DNA of 64,000 nt from Bacteroidota bacterium (GTDB lineage: Bacteria; Bacteroidota; Bacteroidia; B-17B0; Aurantibacillaceae): contig JAQZBQ010000012.1 in the NCBI GenBank assembly GCA_029237825.1, forward strand, positions 24,498-88,497. The letters run 5' to 3'. Shown here in pieces: positions 1 to 8,968 of the stretch (position 1 is its first letter; every line of letters starts with the position of its first letter). Below the pieces are notes generated by a model. The model was given only the letters and a program-made list of their open reading frames with translations. It was not told where the DNA came from and did no database searches. The position numbers and the translations under genes were made by a program.

Positions 1-1120
1 CGGTGCAGCCTGTTACATCCGTTACACTAACAACAAAAGGCCCCGGACCATTAACAACAGGATTCGCAGTATTTGATCCGGAGATAATTCCTGTTCCTGT
101 CCAAACATACGGTCCGCCTCCTGTAGCTGTGAGCATTACAGTTGTAGTAAGGCAGGTTAAGGTGCTATTACTTGACGCGCTAACTGCCGGCGGAACATCA
201 TTTTGAGCTACAGTTGCGGTAGCTGCCGCCGTACAACCATTTGCCGCTGTAACAATTACGGTATAAGGTCCAGTTGAATTCACAACCGGGTTTGCCGTAT
301 TATTTCCAGAAACAATGCCTGTGCCCAACCAAGAGTACGTTCCCCCTCCTGAGCAAGATAGTGTGGCGGTTGGATTGGCACAACTAATAGTAGATGAGGA
401 AGAAGCTGAAGCAACCGGCGGCGTTATGTCTTGAGGCACGGAGGCGTTTGCACTTGCCGTGCAACCGTTTGCAGCGGTTACTGTAACTACATAGGGTCCT
501 GTTGAATTCACAATAGGTGAAGCTGTATTCCCTCCTGATACAATTCCAGAACCAGACCAACTATAGGTTCCTCCTCCGGTTGCTGTTAAAGTTACAGTTG
601 GAGTAAGACAAGTAATTGTTCCGGAACCAGAAGCAAAAGCCGTTGGCGGTGTATTATCCATTGCTACTGATGTACTGGCAGTAGCAGTACATCCATTTGC
701 AGCTGTAACTGTAACTACATAAGGTCCTGTGTTGTTTACCACTGGGTTAGCAGTGTTGCCGCCGGATACAATCCCGGTTCCAGCCCATGAATAAGTTCCC
801 CCTCCTGTAGCGGTTAATGCCGCTGTTGGAGTGGTACAGGTGATTGTTGCGGAGTTGGTTGCAGAAGGAGTAGGTGGAGTAACATCCTGCGTAACGGCTA
901 CCGTTGAAGGAGCAGACGGACAGGGCGGTGAAGTGATGGATGACACAATTAGACTATAGGTTCCTGGTTGCCCAACAGTTGGGCTGGCTGTGTTACCACC
1001 AGATAAAATCCCTGGGCCAGACCATGAATATGTGCCACCTCCGGTACCGGTTAAAACAACCGATGGGTTAGTACAGTTAAGAACGGCAGGACTTCCGGCA
1101 TTTGCTGTTGGTGCGTTATT
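1..1120 (-). repeat. Tandem 228-bp coding repeats of the left adhesin
   Basis: The same motif, encoding GGGTYSW, recurs with its mark at 111, 339, 567 and 795, exactly 228 bp apart, and at 1032 (237 bp). The copies differ at many third positions, so this is an old protein-level repeat and not a recent DNA expansion. The array continues past the left edge. Confidence 0.85.
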
Positions 1121-2089
1121 TACATTTACAGTCACGGTTTTCGTATCCTGGATACACCCGCCGATACTGGTTCCGGAGATCGTATAAGTGGTGCTGACCA
1201 GCGGTGAGACGACGATCGGAGCATTTACTGTACCTGTCGACCAGGTATAAGTTGGTATTCCGGAGGCGGTTAAGGTTGCCGATTGGCCAGCGCAGATAGG
1301 TGATCCAGCCCCGACTACTGAAATGGTGGGAGTGTTACAAAATACACCGGATTGTTCCAGAAAAACATTGGAATCATAAAAACCATCAGCTCGATCCACA
1401 AGAGCCATAAAGAGGGTATAAGTTGCACAAGGTGTTACATTTGCACTTGCAGTTAATATGGAGGTCATACCATCCATGGTAATTCCTGATACGGTATGGC
1501 TGTAGTAAGCACAATTTACGCAAGGTCCGGTGTTCGAATTTCCATTGTTAATTGAGTTAACGGCTACACCAACTACCGTTGAACCGGGAACTGTTGCCAT
1601 GTTGAAATTGCTATAATTTCCTCCGGAAGGGTTGGGCCCTGAAATGAAGAAACCAAATGCATCATTATAAGAGGAACCCACATATCCATTGTACTCTTCT
1701 GATCCGAAGCGGTAGCGGATATTTAAATTATTACATTTTGGGGTAACCTGAAAGCCTAAATAACATCCATCGTAAGTACTTGATCCCATTGCAGCGATAC
1801 CAGTAGCTAAATTATCTGTACTCGCGAAATTAGAAGGCGCTCCTGCTGCGTCTACTACTCTTCCTGTAGATAACACAACCCCATTGGTAAAACCTAATCC
1901 GGTACTGCCACCATTTGAAAAGATTCCATTGGCCACACCAGGACAAGTAAGTGTAGGACTTGTAATGGTTACACCGCCCCCTAAGAGGTTATTAGCTAAT
2001 GCAATGGCTGTAGTGTTGGCTGTTACTGATAATTGTGCGTGTGAAAGGATTGAAACAACTAGAAATAAAAAAAGGTAGACTTTTCTCAT
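1..2089 (-). CDS. Large secreted adhesin, choice-of-anchor L domain plus Ig/PKD-like repeats (C-terminus off window)
   Basis: The ATG at 2089-2087 opens a reading frame with a signal peptide (MRKVYLFLFLVVSILSHAQ) that stays open to the left edge, so only the N-terminal 696 or so residues are visible. Residues about 20-250 resemble the choice-of-anchor L domain: an STG...VV stretch, FGSEEYNGYVGSSYNDAFGF, and FISGPNP followed by a VPGS/VNSIN block. After this come beta-sandwich repeats of the type TGGGTYSWSGxGIVSGGNTA...VVTVTAANGC; four adjacent copies are spaced exactly 228 bp (76 residues). Proteins of this kind in Bacteroidota are exported by Sec and then type IX secretion, with a C-terminal sorting domain; that end is not visible here. 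Role inferred: surface adhesion. Confidence 0.85.
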   Translation of the reverse strand, partial: MRKVYLFLFLVVSILSHAQLSVTANTTAIALANNLLGGGVTITSPTLTCPGVANGIFSNGGSTGLGFTNGVVLSTGRVVDAAGAPSNFASTDNLATGIAAMGSSTYDGCYLGFQVTPKCNNLNIRYRFGSEEYNGYVGSSYNDAFGFFISGPNPSGGNYSNFNMATVPGSTVVGVAVNSINNGNSNTGPCVNCAYYSHTVSGITMDGMTSILTASANVTPCATYTLFMALVDRADGFYDSNVFLEQSGVFCNTPTISVVGAGSPICAGQSATLTASGIPTYTWSTGTVNAPIVVSPLVSTTYTISGTSIGGCIQDTKTVTVNVNNAPTANAGSPAVLNCTNPSVVLTGTGGGTYSWSGPGILSGGNTASPTVGQPGTYSLIVSSITSPPCPSAPSTVAVTQDVTPPTPSATNSATITCTTPTAALTATGGGTYSWAGTGIVSGGNTANPVVNNTGPYVVTVTAANGCTATASTSVAMDNTPPTAFASGSGTITCLTPTVTLTATGGGTYSWSGSGIVSGGNTASPIVNSTGPYVVTVTAANGCTASANASVPQDITPPVASASSSSTISCANPTATLSCSGGGTYSWLGTGIVSGNNTANPVVNSTGPYTVIVTAANGCTAAATATVAQNDVPPAVSASSNSTLTCLTTTVMLTATGGGPYVWTGTGIISGSNTANPVVNGPGPFVVSVTDVTGCT

Positions 2090-2174
2090 GATGTATTATA
2101 AAAGGATTAATAAACAATATTATCAAAAAAATCAATTCATACCAATTTTTTTAAGGAATACAAATCGCTAAATC

Positions 2175-4064
2175 TTATTTATTGTTTAATACGTCGATTA
2201 TTTTTAATAGTTGGCCATCTCCTGGCTTCATGCGAGACGCATTGCCTAAATGCCTCAAAGCGCTTGCTGTATCAGCTTTAGCGATATACAAATTGCCAAG
2301 TAAAAGGTTCAATTTAAAACTTTGCGGATTAAGCGTTAATTGTTTTTGTATGATATTAATTCCCTCACCAGCTATTTTTTCATCCGAATAAATCACTGAC
2401 ATGAGTTCCAGGGTGTGATCGTCTTCAGGTTTTAGACGAAAAGCGCGATGTATGTATTTTCTTGACTGGGTAAACTCGTTTAGATTAAAATGGGCCAAGG
2501 CTAAATTATAAACGATCTCGTGCTTATTGCTGTCAATCGCATAAGCCCTGCTGATATAGGTTTTAGCTGTTTGATAGTCTCTGTAAAAGTTAAGGTAGAT
2601 AAAAGAGAGATTGTTCAAAGCCTTAATATTTAAGGAATCCATACTCAAAACTGTTTTTAAAGATGCTTCGGCTTTCTGAACGTATTTTTGTTTTTCTGAA
2701 TTCGGTATCAAACTATTGGGTTTAATAACTTCCGAAATAATCTCATTTCCGAAAAGGTTGTGAAGTTTTAATGAACGGGGTTGAGCTTTTATATCTTGTG
2801 TATATAAGTGGAGTGAATTTTTCCAATCTGAGTTCCGTGAAAAAACAAAGAGGAAATTCGCACAAAGAATTAATATAAAAACATAACGAAACTTTTTACT
2901 ACTATCTGAGAACATCTGAGGTAGCGTGTTCCCATTGAGGTTTTTAACTAATAGATATACAAACACAACTGAAAAACCAATGGATGGGATAAACGCAAAC
3001 CTGTCAGCTACTATGCCTGGAACAGGTTTTAACAGATTTAAGTACATGGATAAAGAAATGAAAAAAATGACCAATCCCGCCATTATAGGATTTTTCAAGT
3101 CTTTAAGGTACACTATTATTAATGCTACCGATCCTGCTGTTCCTAAAACTGCAATTAAATTTTCAAGGGTAACGAGATCAAATACGTGTAGCGTATCATA
3201 ACCATAATACGCTGCCATGCCATATGGTATAAAAAGCATTTTGAAATAAAACCCCAGTGAGTTTAGAGCAGTTGTAAGCCTTAAAGCAAATGAATCGGAT
3301 ACAAACAAAGGATTTTCGTAAAATTCTACCGGGCGTTTTATTTGCGATTGATCTACCAGGATATTCATGAGTGTATCAAACGTATAATACCCAATTACTA
3401 GCGTAATTAAGATTAAAATCGCATAGGCAATGGTAACACGTTTTTGTACTATCAACAATAAAGGAAAGATAACAATGAGTGTAAGAGAATCTAACTTCGA
3501 AAGAAGTGATATAGAAAAACATAGCCATGCTGCTAATAAATAAAAAAAGTTTTTAGAGTGGCTAAATTTTAAAAGATAGAGAAAACACAAGCCTGAAAAT
3601 ATAAAGGATAACAAGATATCTCTGTTTTTTAAGCTTGCCACCACTTCGCAATGTAATGGGATGAATGCAAAAAAAATAACAACCAATTCTGAAAACAAGG
3701 GGGGATAGTCTGCGAATAACCGGGAACACATAAGAAAGAGAATGAAAAGGCACAAACCATACAGTAAAATATTAATGCCGTGACTTATTAAAGGTTTCAC
3801 CCCAAAAATCTCGTGTTCAATAGCATAGGAGAGTTTAACCAAAGGCCTGTATTCAAACGTATTGATTCCACCTTCTTCCACTATATAATGTGACGTGAAT
3901 ATTTCTTTAACGGCACTGAGGCCTTTACTGGTATTGCTTCTGCTGGTGGTAACGAAGTTGTCGTCTAACGCGTAGGTGTTTTTTAGTGTATTTCCATATA
4001 AAAGAAAGGCACATAATGTAAAAAAAAGAAATTTGTAGTTGTATATAAACGAAACTGGCGCCAT
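2175..4064 (-). CDS. Membrane GT-C-type glycosyltransferase with C-terminal TPRs (TMTC-like)
   Basis: 629 residues. The first 400 or so hold about ten hydrophobic segments; the first extracytoplasmic loop has GNTLKNTYALDDN, an acidic pair in the place where GT-C protein O-mannosyltransferase-like enzymes keep their catalytic aspartate. From about 430 to 629 there are TPR units (ALNNLSFIYLNFYRDYQTAKTYI, VYNLALAHFNLNEFTQSRKYI). Bacteroidota carry many such 'tetratricopeptide repeat' membrane proteins related to TMTC mannosyltransferases. The donor is presumably a polyprenyl-phosphate sugar and the acceptor an exported protein or glycan; neither can be read from sequence. It lies 7 bp downstream of a paralogue on the same strand, so the two are probably co-transcribed. 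Confidence 0.7.
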   Translation of the reverse strand: MAPVSFIYNYKFLFFTLCAFLLYGNTLKNTYALDDNFVTTSRSNTSKGLSAVKEIFTSHYIVEEGGINTFEYRPLVKLSYAIEHEIFGVKPLISHGINILLYGLCLFILFLMCSRLFADYPPLFSELVVIFFAFIPLHCEVVASLKNRDILLSFIFSGLCFLYLLKFSHSKNFFYLLAAWLCFSISLLSKLDSLTLIVIFPLLLIVQKRVTIAYAILILITLVIGYYTFDTLMNILVDQSQIKRPVEFYENPLFVSDSFALRLTTALNSLGFYFKMLFIPYGMAAYYGYDTLHVFDLVTLENLIAVLGTAGSVALIIVYLKDLKNPIMAGLVIFFISLSMYLNLLKPVPGIVADRFAFIPSIGFSVVFVYLLVKNLNGNTLPQMFSDSSKKFRYVFILILCANFLFVFSRNSDWKNSLHLYTQDIKAQPRSLKLHNLFGNEIISEVIKPNSLIPNSEKQKYVQKAEASLKTVLSMDSLNIKALNNLSFIYLNFYRDYQTAKTYISRAYAIDSNKHEIVYNLALAHFNLNEFTQSRKYIHRAFRLKPEDDHTLELMSVIYSDEKIAGEGINIIQKQLTLNPQSFKLNLLLGNLYIAKADTASALRHLGNASRMKPGDGQLLKIIDVLNNK

Positions 4065-4071
4065 GGCTAAA

Positions 4072-6012
4072 CTAATTGAAAGTGTATTTTTTAGCTAACG
4101 TGGAGTCGTTCAGCTTTTGAGCTTGTTCGGTGATATAGCCTGCCAGTTGAGGCGACGGCTTCAGTGAATAAGCTAACTCACATGCTTTTAATGATTTTCG
4201 GATATCACCCAAAAAATAGTAACAGTTTGCTTCCTGTGTTATTAGGTCATAATTGTTAGGGAATTGCGTGTGCGAGAATCTGATAAATCGCAAACACTGT
4301 TCATAATGTTTAGCTTCTAAAAAAAGATTTATACACAGAATGTAAGGGCCGAAGTCGCTGGGTTTGCTGATGATAGCCTGCTTGTAGTTTTGAAACGCTA
4401 ACTTTAGATTTTTTTCCTGTTTAAAACAATTTCCTAGGTTAATAAATGCCTGGGCGTAATTTGATTTATGTTTGATCGCTAAAGAAAAATATTTTTTTGC
4501 TTCATTCAAGTCGCCAAGAAACGAATAATAAATCACCCCTGCGTTATTGTAGGCTGTGAAAAAGGATGAATCTGTTTTTAACGCGACTTGATAATGATGA
4601 AGCCCTTTTTGAATGAGTGCAGGGTTTTTATGACTTTGGTTTGGCGATCGTAAGGTTTCGAAATATTCATTCGCTATTAAGCTATTTGCTTTGGCAGAAT
4701 TCTTTAAATAAGTACTATCGTGTTCAAACAGGCTCAATTTATTATACCAGTTTGTATTGCGTTTCATAACGTAAATTAGGCATATGAGAATTAGTGGAGC
4801 AAGTACAATATATGGTTTCCGTGAAAAAACGACAATTCCAGAAAACGGTTGCACTGAGAAAAACGGTAAAATGACGATAGCCATTAAAAAACAAAATGCA
4901 AGAGAACTGATAAAGGTTAACCGTTCTGCTACAATTCCTGCTACCGGCATTATAATATTTAAAAATGGAAACAACATTAGGCAGAGCCAAAGGAATCCAA
5001 ATAAAAAGTTCCGATCCCGCGTCTTGTAGAAATAAATGAAACAGATGATAACAAAGGTTAAGGCAATAATTGCATATTGATTAAAATCGGTTGAAAGATC
5101 AAAAGTGTTATAGCCATAGTAATACCTTAATGGGTACGGAATTATCATCATCTGGATGTAAAAACCGAACGTTTTAATGCCAATGATGAGTTTATGAAGA
5201 AAATCATAATGTTCAGTAGACATAGGGTTTTCAAAATGATAGTAATTTCTAAAGTTGGCTTCTGTTGGAACGATGTTACTAAAAGCATCAAAACATATGT
5301 ATAAGAAATAAACGGAGGCTACTAAAAGGATAAATTTCTTTGCGCCAATCCTGCGATAAAAGAGGATAACCAGTGGTATCGAAAACATGATCAAAACAGC
5401 CGATAGTTTTGAAAAGAACCCTAAAAACATAAAAACTCCTGCAAGGATCGCATCCTTAAATGTGGGTTTTTGAAGAAAGGATAAAATATTTTTTAGGGCA
5501 AGCAGTGAGAAAATAAGGGCTAAAATCTCGTCCCTGCATTTTAAACTGGCCACAACCTCTGTATGAAGAGGATGAATTAAAAAGAGAACGGCTGTTAAAA
5601 ATGACAAGGTAGTTTTATGGGGGTGGTCCTTCAATATCATATAGATTACCTTGAAAACCAGGCAAATCAAAATAAAATAAAGAAAAACATTTACTGAATG
5701 ACTTATAAACGGATTCTGACCAAAAATACCGTATTCGATTGCGAAGGTTGTAGTAACTACCGGGCGATAATCAAAGGAAAATTCTGAATCATGGGCGTAA
5801 CGACTTAACCAGATCTTGGGGATGCTTAGAAAACCTTTTTCTATATAAGGATTATTTGGTTTATATGCTGAACCCTTTACTGGAAAATTGGTGACCGTTA
5901 CGTAATCGTCATCCAGTGAATACTTATTTCTCAGTGTATTTCCGTAAAACAAAAATGTCAGGATAAAAAAACATACAAAGATGTTTTTATATTCACCAAA
6001 CATTTCTCGCAT
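4072..6012 (-). CDS. Membrane GT-C-type glycosyltransferase with C-terminal TPRs, paralogue of the next gene
   Basis: About 646 residues. Same build as its downstream neighbour: FYGNTLRNKYSLDDD near residue 30, a RPVVTTTFAIEYGIFG loop, many membrane segments to about 430, then TPRs (AYNNAGVIYYSFLGDLNEAKKYF, AFINLGNCFKQEKNLKLAFQNY). The frame opens with a TTG at 6018; ATG at 6012 or 6003 is likelier, since the paralogue aligns from YNYKFLF. A TATATTTG box sits at 6016-6023, right at the start, so either the transcript is almost leaderless or the true start is 6003. Tandem duplication followed by divergence is the simplest origin. Function inferred: glycan transfer on the outer face of the inner membrane. 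Confidence 0.7.
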   Translation of the reverse strand: MREMFGEYKNIFVCFFILTFLFYGNTLRNKYSLDDDYVTVTNFPVKGSAYKPNNPYIEKGFLSIPKIWLSRYAHDSEFSFDYRPVVTTTFAIEYGIFGQNPFISHSVNVFLYFILICLVFKVIYMILKDHPHKTTLSFLTAVLFLIHPLHTEVVASLKCRDEILALIFSLLALKNILSFLQKPTFKDAILAGVFMFLGFFSKLSAVLIMFSIPLVILFYRRIGAKKFILLVASVYFLYICFDAFSNIVPTEANFRNYYHFENPMSTEHYDFLHKLIIGIKTFGFYIQMMIIPYPLRYYYGYNTFDLSTDFNQYAIIALTFVIICFIYFYKTRDRNFLFGFLWLCLMLFPFLNIIMPVAGIVAERLTFISSLAFCFLMAIVILPFFSVQPFSGIVVFSRKPYIVLAPLILICLIYVMKRNTNWYNKLSLFEHDSTYLKNSAKANSLIANEYFETLRSPNQSHKNPALIQKGLHHYQVALKTDSSFFTAYNNAGVIYYSFLGDLNEAKKYFSLAIKHKSNYAQAFINLGNCFKQEKNLKLAFQNYKQAIISKPSDFGPYILCINLFLEAKHYEQCLRFIRFSHTQFPNNYDLITQEANCYYFLGDIRKSLKACELAYSLKPSPQLAGYITEQAQKLNDSTLAKKYTFN

Positions 6013-6015
6013 ATT

Positions 6016-6048
6016 CAAATATAACTATGTTATCCAATACCAGGCAAA
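6016..6048 (-). promoter_or_regulatory. Possible Bacteroidota promoter for the glycosyltransferase pair
   Basis: On the minus strand TTTG (6045-6048) is followed after 21 bp by TATATTTG (6016-6023), close to the Bacteroidota -33/-7 pattern. It overlaps both the upstream terminator and the start region of the gene, which lowers confidence. Confidence 0.3.
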
Positions 6049-6072
6049 AAAAAAGCGCTTTTTGAAGCGCTT
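6046..6072 (-). terminator. Rho-independent terminator after the secreted 131-residue protein gene
   Basis: Two copies of the self-complementary AAGCGCTT (6053-6060 and 6065-6072) form an 8-bp hairpin with a 4-base loop, followed on the minus strand by a run of T (6046-6052). It sits 20 bp after the stop of the 6094-6489 gene. Confidence 0.85.
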
Positions 6073-6093
6073 TACTATTTAAAGGTAAAAGGG

Positions 6094-6489
6094 TTATTTC
6101 TTTGCCTGTTCTTCCTTTGCCAACACTTCTGTTGCTTTCTTTTCGCCATTTACAATGATATAAGAAACATGATTATTTTGAGCCATGTTAATATAGTGGA
6201 TCGCAGCAAAAGGTCTTTTCATTGATAAAATGATCCCGTAATTTCCATTTTTATTTCTTCCAAGCGATTCACAGTTTTCTACTCCTTCATTTGCTCTAAT
6301 CCCTGAGCAAAAGTTAGTGAACTCCTGTTCGTTGTTTAAACCAATTACTTCAATATTAAAACGCACCATCGTACGGAACGCTTTGTCGTCAATAGTTTCT
6401 TTAACATTCCAGGTTAAGTTATTTTGGGAATAAACCTTAGAAGAAAACATCAACAGTGCAAAAAAGGCAATCGATAAAAATTTTTTCAT
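6094..6489 (-). CDS. Small secreted protein of unknown function
   Basis: 131 residues with a clear signal peptide (MKKFLSIAFFALLMFSSKVYSQ) and no further membrane segment. The mature part is a mixed alpha/beta sequence with two cysteines (FCSG, ENCES), possibly a disulfide, and a lysine/glutamate-rich tail. I do not recognise a family; the spacing of hydrophobic residues could suit a small ferredoxin-like fold, which is only a guess. It is a single-gene unit: a good terminator follows it, and the divergent neighbour at 6664 starts 174 bp away. Confidence 0.7.
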   Translation of the reverse strand: MKKFLSIAFFALLMFSSKVYSQNNLTWNVKETIDDKAFRTMVRFNIEVIGLNNEQEFTNFCSGIRANEGVENCESLGRNKNGNYGIILSMKRPFAAIHYINMAQNNHVSYIIVNGEKKATEVLAKEEQAKK

Positions 6490-6663
6490 AGTATTATTTT
6501 AAATTATAAAGCTAATATATATATGAAATTTTGTTTTTCAAAAGAAAATTTCCATTGGCTTAGTGAGGAAACCTATTTCATGAGTAAAAAAAGGTATTCC
6601 TGTGCTTTATTAATTTTAATGTGAAAACGGCGATTCGCTTTTTTCATTAAATTTACCTAACCG

Positions 6664-7650
6664 ATGTCGATCAAAATAGCTCATATCGCAACATACTGCC
6701 CACAGCTGACCTTAAGCAACGATGATTTGTCGAAGGTGTTTAATATTGACAGTGACCGGATTTTTCAAACCACTCGTATTACCAAAAGATACATTTCCGC
6801 TCCGTCTGAGCTGTCGTCTGATATGGCGGTAAAAGCCGGTGAAAATGTTTTGGTTAAATCGCGAATCAAACCATCAGAGATTGATTTTCTTATTTTTTGC
6901 AGTGAAGGTTTTGACTTCATCGCGCCGGCTACTTCGTGTATAATTCATGAGCGCCTGGGATTGAATTCCCAAACGGGATGCATAGATTTGCCGTATGGCT
7001 GTTCTGGTTATGTGTATGGATTAGGCATAGCCTATGGGTTATTAAAAGCTGGGATTGCCAGCAAAATATTGTTCTTAACAGCCGACATTCCAACAAAAGT
7101 GATTGGAAACGACGATCTCGAATTAAGGTCTATTTTTAGCGATATAGCTACGGCATCCATTCTAACTCAAAATGATTTACCTGGAAATACCGAGTTCATA
7201 TTTGGTACGGATGGGAAAGGGGCATACGATCTGTACGTTGAAAAGAGTGCATTTCGGGAACCGCTTTCTCCTGAATTCAAAATGGCTGCCAATCTGAAGA
7301 ATGGACAGATGATCATGAATGGCACAAACATTTTCCTATTTGCGGTAAAAAAAGTGCCTATTTTAATTGCGGAAATTCTTTCGAAAAACAAATTAACTTC
7401 AGATGATATCGATTTATTTATTTTGCACCAGGCAAGCTATTTTATGCTGGAAGTAATTCGAAAGAAATTAAAATTACCGCCTGACAAGATGTTTATCAAT
7501 ATTGGTGAGTTCGGCAATTCTGTTTCTTCTTCTATCCCTCTTGCTTTATACGACGCTGAGCAAAAAGGGATTTTAAAACGCGGCATGAAAATAGTTCTCG
7601 CAGGTTTTGGAATAGGAAATAGTTGGGGCGCTACGGTCATTGATTATTAA
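6664..7650 (+). CDS. Ketoacyl-ACP synthase III (FabH-like), first copy
   Basis: 328 residues, the usual FabH length. The catalytic triad is intact: Cys113 in DLPYGCSGYVYG, His255 in ILHQAS and Asn285 in GEFGNSVSSSIP, and the C-terminus has the GFGIGNSWGATVI motif. Such enzymes condense an acyl-CoA starter with malonyl-ACP. It is the first gene of a run of six co-directional genes with gaps or overlaps of 23, -4, -1, -1 and -4 bp, next to its own carrier protein and a second KAS III. This suggests a pathway separate from housekeeping fatty acid synthesis, for instance a short or hydroxylated acyl group for a cell-surface sugar (inference). Confidence 0.88.
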   Translation: MSIKIAHIATYCPQLTLSNDDLSKVFNIDSDRIFQTTRITKRYISAPSELSSDMAVKAGENVLVKSRIKPSEIDFLIFCSEGFDFIAPATSCIIHERLGLNSQTGCIDLPYGCSGYVYGLGIAYGLLKAGIASKILFLTADIPTKVIGNDDLELRSIFSDIATASILTQNDLPGNTEFIFGTDGKGAYDLYVEKSAFREPLSPEFKMAANLKNGQMIMNGTNIFLFAVKKVPILIAEILSKNKLTSDDIDLFILHQASYFMLEVIRKKLKLPPDKMFINIGEFGNSVSSSIPLALYDAEQKGILKRGMKIVLAGFGIGNSWGATVIDY

Positions 7651-7673
7651 AATGTATATTTATAGAAAAGTTT

Positions 7674-7913
7674 ATGATTTCAGTTGAAGAATTTACTTAT
7701 CAGTTGGCGGGAGAATTCGAGGATATTGATCCAAATTCAGTTTCTCCTGATACAAACTATAGAGACATTAAGAACTGGAGTAGCATGTATGCGTTAATCA
7801 TCATCGCCTTTATTGATGCTAATTTTGATGTACAGTTGAACGCTGAAAATTTAAAGTCGACCCAAACAATTCGCGACCTATATAACATCGTTTCACAAAA
7901 GCTGGCTTCATGA
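7674..7913 (+). CDS. Acyl carrier protein
   Basis: 79 residues, acidic, with the four-helix ACP pattern. The phosphopantetheine serine is probably Ser37 in NWSSMYALI, in the place of the usual DSL motif, followed by a typical IIIAFIDANFDV second helix. The Asp before the serine is replaced by Ser, which marks it as a pathway-specific carrier and not the housekeeping AcpP. It lies between two KAS III genes and overlaps the second by 4 bp (ATGA), so the three are surely translated together and likely pass the same thioester. Confidence 0.85.
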   Translation: MISVEEFTYQLAGEFEDIDPNSVSPDTNYRDIKNWSSMYALIIIAFIDANFDVQLNAENLKSTQTIRDLYNIVSQKLAS

Positions 7914-8968
7914 GTGTGTTAACGGTAAAAAATGTTAGCATAAAAGGAATTGGTGCTTGTGTTCCAAAACAACTCCTTAGTAATTTATCCTATGAGCACA
8001 TAACTGAAGATGAGCGCAAATTATTTATAAAAACCACTGGAATAACTGAAAGGCGCACGGCTGGCGATTCCATTTCAACTGGCGATTTGTGTTATGCACC
8101 CGCACTGGAACTATTAAATAAACTTAACTGGAAACGTGATGAGATAGATGTTGTAATTATGGTTACACAGTCACCGGATTTTTTTATTCCTGGGTCGGCA
8201 GTCATCTTGCAGGACAAACTAGGATTTAAAAAATCTTGCCTTGCATTTGATATCAACCTGGGTTGCTCGGGTTACGTATATGGATTATACGTTTTAGCAA
8301 ACCTGCTCAGTTCTGGTCAAATGAAAAAAGGCTTATTACTGGTAGGTGATAAATCCACTATGTCTACCTCGTTATATGATAAAAGTGCGTACCCTTTATT
8401 TGGTGATGCTGGTTCAGCCACCGCATTAGAGTTTAACGAACAAGCCAAGACTATGTTTTTTAATTTGGCTACCGACGGCTCGGGTCAAGATGCGATCACC
8501 ATCGAACATGGCGGCTCTCGTCACGGAATTAGAGAAGATACATTTGATCTTGTTGAAATTGAACCTGGAGTTAAGCGGGCTAAACGGCATTTGAAACTTG
8601 ATGGTATCGAAATTTTTAATTTTGCGTTGCGCGAAGTACCAGCCAACATAAATCAGTTATATGCGTTTGCAGGTCAGGCATTCTCCGAAACGGATTTTTT
8701 TGTTTTTCACCAGGCTAATAGGTTAATCAATGAATCTGTACGTAAGAAATTGAAAATTACAGACGTTTCAAAAGTTCCTTATTCTTTGAACAGGTATGGT
8801 AATACGAGTTCTGCTTCAATTCCTTTAACCATTATTTCTGAGATCAGGGAACAGCTTAAGGGCCGAAAAAAGAATGTGTGTTTAAGTGGTTTCGGAGTCG
8901 GGTATTCTTGGGGAAGTGCTCTTATTGAATTTGATAATGTCGAATATTTGCCGTTAATTGAAATTTGA
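7910..8968 (+). CDS. Ketoacyl-ACP synthase III (FabH-like), second copy
   Basis: 352 residues. The triad is complete: Cys119 in DINLGCSGYVYG, His267 in FHQANR and Asn298 in YGNTSSASIP; the C-terminus has GFGVGYSWGSALIEF. It is only distantly like the first copy at 6664, so this is not a recent duplication; the two may load different starters, or one may act as an acyl transferase, as some KAS III relatives do. It overlaps the ACP by 4 bp and the SDR by 1 bp (TGATG). Confidence 0.88.
   Translation: MSVLTVKNVSIKGIGACVPKQLLSNLSYEHITEDERKLFIKTTGITERRTAGDSISTGDLCYAPALELLNKLNWKRDEIDVVIMVTQSPDFFIPGSAVILQDKLGFKKSCLAFDINLGCSGYVYGLYVLANLLSSGQMKKGLLLVGDKSTMSTSLYDKSAYPLFGDAGSATALEFNEQAKTMFFNLATDGSGQDAITIEHGGSRHGIREDTFDLVEIEPGVKRAKRHLKLDGIEIFNFALREVPANINQLYAFAGQAFSETDFFVFHQANRLINESVRKKLKITDVSKVPYSLNRYGNTSSASIPLTIISEIREQLKGRKKNVCLSGFGVGYSWGSALIEFDNVEYLPLIEI

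Noticed and set aside
990..1187. Plus-strand frames over the left adhesin
   Set aside because: They are antisense to the repeat gene, Pro/Val-rich by virtue of the reversed codons, and have no start signals.
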